Assembly: GCA_012800475.1 (NCBI GenBank)
Contig: JAAZJF010000194.1
Span: 1-10,179 of the forward strand
Reading direction: 5' to 3'
DNA from: Gammaproteobacteria bacterium
Lineage (GTDB): Bacteria > Pseudomonadota > Gammaproteobacteria > Pseudomonadales > Pseudomonadaceae
Length of the DNA stretch: 10,179 nucleotides
Each line of letters starts with the position of its first letter. Within the stretch, counting starts at the first letter, position 1. The translations under genes were made by a program, and so were the position numbers. Below, in pieces: positions 1 through 5,860 of the stretch. The notes under the pieces were generated by a model. The model was not told the origin of the DNA. It did not search any database and was given only the letters and a program-made list of their open reading frames with translations.

Positions 1-146
1 CCGTACTTCGGGATAGGTGTTGGTCCGTCGATGAACCCATCCAGGGTTCAACTCCGGCGCTACGCCATCCATGGCTACGCTCGTCACACCCACCCCAAAG
101 TACTCATTGACCATGTGTAGGGTTCGCACTATTGCAGCATCAATCA
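1..146 (-). repeat. Structured repeat, copy A (possibly clipped by the window edge)
   Basis: Copy A matches copy B (395-540) at an offset of 394 bp. Bases 1-96 are identical, and differences occur at 97, 118, 130, 132 and 139, giving 141 of 146 matches. Inside it, 3-20 and 86-103 form an 18-nt inverted repeat bounded by GTAC. Read on the minus strand, all 18 positions pair if G-U is allowed. The interior holds a 7-bp hairpin (32-38 with 44-50, loop 39-43) and the short palindrome GCCATCCATGGC (64-75). Similarity to copy B continues about 43 bp beyond the right inverted repeat. Homology may extend left of base 1. The family was not identified; the layout suggests a MITE-like or REP-like element. 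Confidence 0.9.
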
Positions 147-242
147 GGCATGCTCATTTACAGCTAATGCAAACAACCTCACAGAATGCTCGCTTTAAAA
201 ACGTCACGCTACCCACTCGAACACACCTTCACAGGTCAACAA

Positions 243-341
243 GTACCTTGTGGGTATCGCGGCAAGCGGAGCCATGGATGGCGCAGCGCCCGAATCGGGT
301 CGGGATGACCCGTTGAGGGAAAAGCGATACTCACAAGGTAC
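243..341 (+). repeat. Structured repeat, middle copy, diverged and opposite in orientation
   Basis: The ends are GTACCTTGTGGGTATCGC (243-260) and GCGATACTCACAAGGTAC (324-341), which pair over 18 positions with one G-U. The core at 270-290 matches the reverse complement of 56-76 in copy A at 20 of 21 positions, so this is a family member facing the other way. The interior hairpin (296-301 with 307-312, loop 302-306) sits where copies A and B have theirs. It keeps GGAT in the loop while most stem pairs are changed on both sides. Length is 99 bp against 101 bp in A and B. No target-site duplication is visible at the borders. Confidence 0.85.
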
Positions 342-394
342 GCCACGCACAGATCCTTTAACGACTGAGCTTTATTAAAAGCACTCGACGCATA

Positions 395-540
395 CCGTAC
401 TTCGGGATAGGTGTTGGTCCGTCGATGAACCCATCCAGGGTTCAACTCCGGCGCTACGCCATCCATGGCTACGCTCGTCACACCCACCCCGAAGTACTCA
501 TTGACCATGTGCAGGGTTCGCACGACTGCAGCTTCAATCA
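395..540 (-). repeat. Structured repeat, copy B, touching the 3' end of cysG
   Basis: This copy nearly duplicates copy A. The inverted repeat ends are at 397-414 and 480-497 and pair over 18 positions on the minus strand with two G-U pairs. The interior hairpin is 426-432 with 438-444. The block lies directly downstream of cysG on the coding strand, and its last 7 bases cover the cysG stop codon (534-536) and the Asp codon before it. In a cysG transcript it would form a large 3'-UTR structure, so a role in transcript ending or stability is possible but unproven. Confidence 0.9.
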
Positions 541-1922
541 AACGCGCCAGCAAACCAATTAAGCTGATCACGTAACGCCACAACTTCTCCAACAATAATT
601 AAGCTGGGACTCTGCACCGCAAACTCACTGACCTGCTGATTAATCGTCGCCAAAGTCCCAGCAAACACACGCTGCTCAGCGGTCGTGCCATTTTCCACCA
701 CCGCAATTGGCGTTTGCGCATCACGACCGTACGCAATCAACTGCTGACAAATATCAGACAAACAGCCCAAGCCCATATAAAACACCACAGTTTGCATGGG
801 TGACACCAACTCAGACCACGGCAAATCCAGCTCACCGTCTTTGCGATGCCCCGTCACAAAACGCACCGATTGCGCATAATCACGATGAGTTAAAGGAATC
901 CCCGCATAGGCTGAACACCCAGAAGCAGCCGTGATACCCGGCACCACTTGAAAAGGAATCCCTTGCGCTGCTAACTGCGCAATTTCCTCACCACCACGCC
1001 CAAAAATAAAGGGATCACCACCCTTTAAACGCACCACTCTGTGCCCTTGCAGCGCCAACTCCACCAGCTTTTGATTAATCTGATCTTGCGGCACACTGTG
1101 CTGCGACGCTTGCTTACCCACATACAAACGTAGCGCATCACGACGGCACAACTCTAAAATCGCAGGTGCAACTAAACGGTCATACAGCACCACATCAGCT
1201 TGCTGCATCAGGCGTAATGCTTTAAATGTCAGTAAATCAGCATCACCTGGCCCCGCGCCCACCAAATACACTTCACCACGCACTTGAGTGTCTGCACTCT
1301 CAATAGCCTGTGCCAGCAACTGCTCCGCCTGTTGCTCACGCCCCGCGAACACCTGCTCAGCCACAGCCCCTTGCAAGTTTTTTTCCCAAAATACACGTCG
1401 CGCCGACACTTGCGGTAACGCCGCTTTCACTTGATCCCGAAAACGCGCCGCTAAAGTCGCTAAACGCCCATAACTGGCCGGCAATACCGTTTCAATTTTA
1501 GCCCGAGCCAAACGTGCTAATACAGGCGCATGCCCTGCAGTAGACACCGCAATCACCAAAGGAGAACGATCAACAATGGCTGGAAACATCACGCTCGACA
1601 GCTCTGGTACACCCACGGCATACACCGGTATACCACGCGCCTGTGCTTGCCTCGCGATCTGCGCATTGATAGCCACATCACCTGTGGCCGCTAAGACCAA
1701 AGCACAACCCGCCTGCATATCGCTGTCTTGGTAGGCGCGCAATACACATTGCCCCTGCTGCGCCACTAATGCCTGCAATTGCGCACTGATCTGCGGCGCA
1801 ATCACGCGCAGCACCGCACCGGCATCCAGCACTAAGCGTGCTTTACGCAACGCCTTATCGCCTCCCCCCACCAGCAGGACCGCACGCCCCTGTAACTTAT
1901 GAAATAACGGTAAGCAATCCAT
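534..1922 (-). CDS. cysG: Siroheme synthase CysG (methyltransferase, dehydrogenase, chelatase fusion)
   Basis: In this family the C-terminal half methylates uroporphyrinogen III twice with SAM to give precorrin-2. The N-terminal half oxidises it with NAD+ and inserts iron, making siroheme for sulfite and nitrite reductases in the cytoplasm. The 462 residues match the usual 457-465. N-terminal domain, about 1-205: NAD-binding GGGDKALRKARL at 19-30. Methyltransferase domain, about 216-457: VGAGPGD 221-227, YDRLV 247-251, GGDPFIFGRGGEE 301-313, VPGITAASG 327-335, GIPLTHRD 341-348. The methyltransferase half looks intact. The first half is odd: ATGD at 79-82 and YAVG at 101-104 replace the usual ATDD and NVVD, so catalytic Asp104 is Gly. 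Residue 128 is Thr where E. coli has Ser. The ATG start matches the family N-terminus (MDxLPLF), with AAGG 7 nt upstream. It lies beyond the serS terminator, so it probably has its own promoter. Confidence 0.96.
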   Translation of the reverse strand: MDCLPLFHKLQGRAVLLVGGGDKALRKARLVLDAGAVLRVIAPQISAQLQALVAQQGQCVLRAYQDSDMQAGCALVLAATGDVAINAQIARQAQARGIPVYAVGVPELSSVMFPAIVDRSPLVIAVSTAGHAPVLARLARAKIETVLPASYGRLATLAARFRDQVKAALPQVSARRVFWEKNLQGAVAEQVFAGREQQAEQLLAQAIESADTQVRGEVYLVGAGPGDADLLTFKALRLMQQADVVLYDRLVAPAILELCRRDALRLYVGKQASQHSVPQDQINQKLVELALQGHRVVRLKGGDPFIFGRGGEEIAQLAAQGIPFQVVPGITAASGCSAYAGIPLTHRDYAQSVRFVTGHRKDGELDLPWSELVSPMQTVVFYMGLGCLSDICQQLIAYGRDAQTPIAVVENGTTAEQRVFAGTLATINQQVSEFAVQSPSLIIVGEVVALRDQLNWFAGAFD

Positions 1923-2026
1923 ACAGACACCTTTTAAGCAAAATAAACCTTGTTATGCCCGATCGGATTGAGCATGCACCCATATAGAACAACCCATCAG
2001 CACCGCAGCCCAGGCATTACAGGTTA

Positions 2027-2068
2027 CTTAAAACAAAACAGCGACTTAAAATCAATTAAGTCGCTGTT
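2027..2068 (-). terminator. Intrinsic terminator of the serS transcript
   Basis: Bases 2037-2049 and 2056-2068 form a perfect 13-bp stem with a 6-nt loop. On the minus strand the hairpin is followed by TTTGTTTTAA (2036-2027). It starts 50 nt beyond the serS stop codon and lies before cysG, so it most likely ends the ftsK-lolA-rarA-crcB-serS transcript. Confidence 0.88.
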
Positions 2069-2118
2069 AAAGACTCACAGCTACGCTTAAGTCTCAGCCA
2101 ATGCACACCTCGACAATC

Positions 2119-3399
2119 TTAACGAATCACATCAAGACCGCCCATATACGGACGCAATACAGCTGGAACAGTGATGCTGCCATCAGCTTGTTGATTGTTT
2201 TCCAGCACAGCCACTAAAGTGCGCCCCACAGCTAAACCTGAGCCATTGAGCGTATGCACCAACTCGGTTTTACCGGTTGCGGCATTACGATAGCGGGTTT
2301 GCATACGACGCGCCTGGAAGTCAGTGCAGTTCGAGCATGAGGAAATCTCACGGTATTTATCTTGGCTGGGCACCCATACTTCAAGGTCGTAGGTTTTGCT
2401 AGCACCAAAGCCCATATCACCCGTGCATAAAGCCATAACACGATACGGCAACTCTAGAGCCTGCAGAATTTTCTCGGCATGACCGGTCAACTCTTCCAAC
2501 GCTGCATAGGACGTTTCAGGATCAACAATCTGTACCAGCTCAACTTTATCAAACTGGTGCTGACGGATCATACCGCGCGTATCACGACCTGAAGCGCCCG
2601 CTTCACTGCGAAAACAAGGACTGTGCGCCACCATTTTCAGTGGCAAATGCGCTACATCTAAAATCTCACCCGCTACAGTATTGGTCAGCGACACTTCGGC
2701 CGTTGGAATCAAATACAAAGGTGCCTGATCTTCACGCTCAATACGAAATAAATCTTCTGAGAACTTAGGTAACTGCCCTGTGCCTTGCAGCGCAGACGCT
2801 TGCACCAAATAAGGTGTATACATCTCCTGGTAACCATGTTCTGCAGTATGCAAATCCAGCATAAATTGCGCCAGAGCACGGTGCAAACGCGCAATACCAC
2901 CACGCATCACAGCAAAGCGTGCGCCCGATAATTTAGCGGCCGCTTCAAAATCTAAGCCTTGAATATTTTCTCCAAGCAACACATGATCCTGCACTGGGAA
3001 ATCAAAGGTGCGTGGTGTACCCCAACTGCGCACTTCAACGTTGTCATCTTCACTGGCACCTTGCGGTACAGACTCATGAGGGATATTGGGGATATTTAAA
3101 GCAATAGCATCAAGCTCAGCCTGAATGCTTTCCAACTCACGCTTACCCGCTTCCAACTCGCCGCCCAATTGATCCACTTGTGCTAATAAAGGTGCGATAT
3201 CTTCACCACGCGCTTTGGCTTGACCAATGGATTTGGAACGACTGTTACGCTCAGCCTGCAATTGCTCGGTGCGCGTTTGCACTTCCTTACGCTGTGCCTC
3301 TAAAGCAGTTAAGCTTGCCACATCTAAAACAAAACCACGGCGCGCAAGTTGCTCAGCGATATCTTGGGTTTGAGTGCGTAACAATTTTGAATCAAGCAT
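2119..3399 (-). CDS. serS: Serine--tRNA ligase
   Basis: This class II aminoacyl-tRNA synthetase charges tRNA-Ser, and tRNA-Sec where present, with serine in the cytoplasm. The protein has 426 residues, the normal bacterial length. Residues about 1-105 are the N-terminal tRNA-binding arm, with a charged, Gln-rich coiled-coil hairpin at about 30-100. The catalytic core follows, with motif 1 around 170-198, the serine-binding TAEVSLTN at 233-240, motif 2 from FRSEAG (263-268) through GRDTRGMIRQHQF (271-283), and motif 3 GSGLAVGRTLVAVLEN at 386-401. The ATG start fits the family N-terminus (MLDxKLLR). The gene begins 14 nt after the crcB stop codon and has only a weak Shine-Dalgarno sequence (ACGGA), so translation may depend partly on coupling to crcB. 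It is last in the block, with a terminator 50 nt downstream. Confidence 0.98.
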   Translation of the reverse strand: MLDSKLLRTQTQDIAEQLARRGFVLDVASLTALEAQRKEVQTRTEQLQAERNSRSKSIGQAKARGEDIAPLLAQVDQLGGELEAGKRELESIQAELDAIALNIPNIPHESVPQGASEDDNVEVRSWGTPRTFDFPVQDHVLLGENIQGLDFEAAAKLSGARFAVMRGGIARLHRALAQFMLDLHTAEHGYQEMYTPYLVQASALQGTGQLPKFSEDLFRIEREDQAPLYLIPTAEVSLTNTVAGEILDVAHLPLKMVAHSPCFRSEAGASGRDTRGMIRQHQFDKVELVQIVDPETSYAALEELTGHAEKILQALELPYRVMALCTGDMGFGASKTYDLEVWVPSQDKYREISSCSNCTDFQARRMQTRYRNAATGKTELVHTLNGSGLAVGRTLVAVLENNQQADGSITVPAVLRPYMGGLDVIR

Positions 3400-3413
3400 A
3401 AAAATATCCGTTC

Positions 3414-3791
3414 TTACAAAGAAAATTTAATCAGGGCCATGCCCAGCCAAGTCGCTACTAAGCCACCGCCCAACGTCACACCCATATAGACAAATGCGGG
3501 TAACAACTGACCACTGGTTAACAGGCGCAGCGCATCCAATGAGAATGTTGAGTAGGTAGTAAAGCCGCCTAAAAAGCCTGTCATTAATAACAAGCGGGTT
3601 AAATCTGGCACATCAGGGCGCAATACAAACCATGCAAATGCACAGCCTATTAAAAAACAGCCGATGATATTAACGAAAAGAGTAGCAATGTACAGATACG
3701 CAGGCGCAATCTGTGCCACCAACAGCGAACTGGCATAGCGCAAAACACTGCCTAAAGCGCCGCCAAGCGCCACCATGAGCACACTTATCAC
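3414..3791 (-). CDS. crcB: Fluoride channel CrcB/Fluc
   Basis: CrcB proteins are small inner-membrane channels that work as inverted dimers and let fluoride leave the cell. The 125 residues give four hydrophobic segments at about 3-25, 33-57, 66-90 and 97-121. Family marks are GGALGSVLRY (10-19, with the conserved Arg18), the pore Asn41 in FVNIIGCFLIG (39-49), and GFLGGFTTYSTFS (72-84) at the break in helix 3. Of the two pore phenylalanines, Phe83 is kept and the other position is Tyr80. The GTG start overlaps the rarA TGA by 4 nt (GTGA). An ATG five codons later would remove much of helix 1, so GTG is preferred. The fit beside serS and rarA is positional rather than functional. No room exists for a fluoride riboswitch directly before it. 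Confidence 0.95.
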   Translation of the reverse strand: MISVLMVALGGALGSVLRYASSLLVAQIAPAYLYIATLFVNIIGCFLIGCAFAWFVLRPDVPDLTRLLLMTGFLGGFTTYSTFSLDALRLLTSGQLLPAFVYMGVTLGGGLVATWLGMALIKFSL

Positions 3792-5116
3792 GGGGTTGTA
3801 CGACGCTGTTGCGCACTGGCTTGATCTAAGCGCTTTAAATGCTGCAATTTTTCACCAATCTTAATTTCTAAGCCACGCGCCGGTGGTTGATAATATTCAC
3901 GCGGTTCCAATTCTTCAGGAAAGTAATCCTCGCCCGCAGCATAGGCATCGGGTTCATCGTGGGCATAACGGTATTGTGCAGCGTAGCCCAACTCTTTCAT
4001 CAGTTTTGTGGGGGCTAAGCGCAAATGAATGGGCACAGGCAATGAGCCAAACGCCTGCGCATCATCACGAGCGGCTTTAAAGGCCTTGTACACCGCATTA
4101 CTTTTAGGCGCACAGGCTAAATAGGTAATGGCTTGCGCCACAGATAACTCACCTTCGGGACTGCCTAAACGCTCCTGCACATCCCACGCTGATAAACACA
4201 ATGTCAGTGCACGCGGATCGGCATTACCAATATCTTCACTGGCCATACGCACCACACGTCGAGCGATATATAACGGGTCGCAGCCGCCATCGAGCATGCG
4301 CGCAAACCAGTACAGCGCCGCATCTGGGTGCGAGCCACGTACTGCTTTATGCAAGGCTGACATTTGCTCGTAAAAAGAATCACCGCCTTTATCAAAACGC
4401 CGCACGCTATCGCCTAAGATAGGTTTCAATACCGCTGCACTAATGCAGTCACCGGTTTTAAGTAAGTCGGCGGCGTTTTCTAGCAAATTAAGCAAACGGC
4501 GGCCATCGCCATCGGCCGCCTGAATCAGTAACTCTTGCGCGTCAGGCTCAATACTCAGCTCTAAAGCGCCTAAGCCACGCGCATCGGTTAGTGCACGCTC
4601 TAACAACAACTGCAATGCCGCAGCGTCCAAACTTTGCAGCACATAGACGCGCGCACGGGATAACAAAGCATTGTTGAGCTCAAATGAAGGGTTTTCTGTG
4701 GTCGCACCAATAAATATAAAAGTGCCATCTTCCACGTAAGGCAAAAAGGCGTCTTGCTGGCCCTTGTTAAAGCGGTGCACTTCATCAACAAACAAAATAG
4801 TAGGCCGCGCATACTGCCACGCTTGCTGCTGAGCTTCTTGCACCGCTTCACGAATTTCTTTAACCCCTGACAGCACCGCTGATAACGTAATAAAGTGCGC
4901 ATCACTCACTTGCGCCAACAAGCGTGCCAAGGTGGTTTTACCCACCCCAGGCGGCCCCCAAAAAATCATCGAATGCAATGCGCCGTGCTGCAAGGCTTCA
5001 CGCAGTGGCTTGCCCGCACCAAGAATATGCTGCTGACCCACATACTCCTCTAGCGTATTGGCTCGCAAACGCGCGGCTAAAGGCTGCATGAGCGGTTCAC
5101 TGCTAAACAATTGCAC
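3788..5116 (-). CDS. rarA: Replication-associated recombination protein RarA (MgsA), AAA+ ATPase
   Basis: RarA is a clamp-loader-like AAA+ ATPase that works at stalled replication forks and interacts with SSB in E. coli. The 442 residues match the family (about 440-450). Visible motifs are Walker A GPPGVGKT 54-61, Walker B ILFVDEVHRF 107-116, sensor 1 GATTENPSF 137-145, SRAR 153-156 with the likely Arg finger, and the sensor 2 region GDGRRLLNLLE 203-213. A C-terminal helical tetramerisation region of the MgsA type follows at about 245-410, including SEDIGNADPRAL (293-304). The start is GTG, 2 nt after the lolA stop codon, and matches the family N-terminus (MxLFxSEPxxQPLAARLR). GAGGA inside the last lolA codons can serve as ribosome binding site. 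The 3' end overlaps crcB by 4 nt, so the three genes look translationally coupled. Confidence 0.97.
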   Translation of the reverse strand: MQLFSSEPLMQPLAARLRANTLEEYVGQQHILGAGKPLREALQHGALHSMIFWGPPGVGKTTLARLLAQVSDAHFITLSAVLSGVKEIREAVQEAQQQAWQYARPTILFVDEVHRFNKGQQDAFLPYVEDGTFIFIGATTENPSFELNNALLSRARVYVLQSLDAAALQLLLERALTDARGLGALELSIEPDAQELLIQAADGDGRRLLNLLENAADLLKTGDCISAAVLKPILGDSVRRFDKGGDSFYEQMSALHKAVRGSHPDAALYWFARMLDGGCDPLYIARRVVRMASEDIGNADPRALTLCLSAWDVQERLGSPEGELSVAQAITYLACAPKSNAVYKAFKAARDDAQAFGSLPVPIHLRLAPTKLMKELGYAAQYRYAHDEPDAYAAGEDYFPEELEPREYYQPPARGLEIKIGEKLQHLKRLDQASAQQRRTTP

Positions 5117-5118
5117 CC

Positions 5119-5784
5119 TTACTCGTCCTCAATCACATCAACACCCTCAGGGGCGTCAAACACAAACTGATCGGCGCTGACAGGCTCATTGACTTTAACA
5201 TTCATAAACAAAATATTGGTGCGCTGCCCCACCGCATCCAGCAATTGCATATCGTTAATCACACCATCACGAAACGACAAACGCAGCGTATCAAACAGTG
5301 TATCTTTCGCCGTTGGCGTCAGCACAAAGTCAACCACAGGGCCGCCTTCTTTATAAGAGATGCTGAAGTTTTCACTGATTTTAGACACATCACCCGACAG
5401 CAATAAAGCCGGAGTATGGGTCAAACGCTGATCCATTTTCTGCACTGTGACCTGCATCAAGTCGGGGTCATACAGCCAAACTTTTTTACCATTGGACACC
5501 AACAACTGCTCCAAGGGCGGATTGGTATGCCAACGAAATAATCCTGGACGCTGCAACACCATTTCGCCAGCGGCCTCTTGCAACTGCGTGCCGCTTGAGT
5601 CCAATGTCAACTGAGAAAAGCTTCCGGTAATTGTCTGCGTTGAACCCAATAACGCGCTGAGCTTATTGGCTGCTTGCTGCTGCTCGCTGTCGGTAGCATA
5701 AGCCGTATTGATCGGCATAAGGGTTGTGCTGGCGAGCAACACACCGCCCAGTATGGCTAAAAAACCTGTATAGAGTGTGCGCAT
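5119..5784 (-). CDS. lolA: Outer-membrane lipoprotein carrier protein LolA
   Basis: LolA is the periplasmic chaperone that takes mature lipoproteins from the LolCDE transporter and passes them to LolB at the outer membrane. The 221-residue precursor starts with a signal peptide: Met-Arg, a hydrophobic stretch at about 5-22, and a probable signal peptidase I site after AYA (28-30). The mature part is about 191 residues and shows the family pattern GSFSQ (54-58), the conserved RPGLFRW (79-85), YDPDL (105-109) and TPALLLSG (124-131). The frame is open further upstream to 5964, but that reading overlaps ftsK and adds 60 unrelated residues. The ATG at 5784 has AGGAAGAG shortly upstream and begins the signal peptide, so it is chosen. 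It lies 76 nt after ftsK and 2 nt before rarA. Confidence 0.97.
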   Translation of the reverse strand: MRTLYTGFLAILGGVLLASTTLMPINTAYATDSEQQQAANKLSALLGSTQTITGSFSQLTLDSSGTQLQEAAGEMVLQRPGLFRWHTNPPLEQLLVSNGKKVWLYDPDLMQVTVQKMDQRLTHTPALLLSGDVSKISENFSISYKEGGPVVDFVLTPTAKDTLFDTLRLSFRDGVINDMQLLDAVGQRTNILFMNVKVNEPVSADQFVFDAPEGVDVIEDE

Positions 5785-5827
5785 TGATACTCTCTTCCTA
5801 TTGATTGAGTGTTGAGCATTAAATAGA

Positions 5828-5850
5828 CCTGATTCACATCTGCAATCAGG
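5828..5850 (-). other. Hairpin in the ftsK-lolA gap
   Basis: CCTGATT (5828-5834) pairs perfectly with AATCAGG (5844-5850) around a 9-nt loop. On the minus strand it is followed by a weak T-rich stretch (TCTATTTAA). It lies 10 nt after the ftsK stop codon. This is too short and poorly tailed for a convincing full terminator; it could reduce read-through into lolA or protect the ftsK 3' end. Confidence 0.4.
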
Positions 5851-5860
5851 CCTCACATGT

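Larger units (their letters stand above)
1..533. other. Non-coding, repeat-bearing stretch downstream of cysG
   Basis: I find no credible gene here. The stretch holds three structured repeat elements (3-103, 243-341 and 397-497, listed separately). The spacers 147-242 and 342-394 are AT-richer and show no ribosome binding site with a sensible reading frame, no tRNA and no recognisable domain. Open frames crossing the stretch simply translate the repeats. In P. aeruginosa the tus sulfur-relay genes lie a few genes downstream of cysG, but none is seen before the left edge. Confidence 0.8.

Noticed and set aside
44..60. tRNA T-loop-like GGTTCAACTCC
   Set aside because: The flanks do not form a T-stem, no acceptor or anticodon arm fits, and the motif belongs to the inner repeat hairpin.
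71..316. 81-codon open frame on the plus strand
   Set aside because: It crosses copy A, the spacer and part of the middle element, with no ribosome binding site or domain.
1..540. CRISPR-like direct repeats
   Set aside because: Only two direct copies of about 146 bp, 394 bp apart, with an inverted relative between them; no short regular repeat-spacer pattern and no cas gene.
236..595. 119-codon open frame on the minus strand across repeat copy B
   Set aside because: It translates repeat sequence in both orientations, overlaps the cysG 3' end, and resembles no protein I know. The frame is a by-product of the GC-rich repeats.
3792..3900. Fluoride riboswitch upstream of crcB
   Set aside because: This stretch codes for the conserved end of rarA, and I see no riboswitch-like pseudoknot sequence there.
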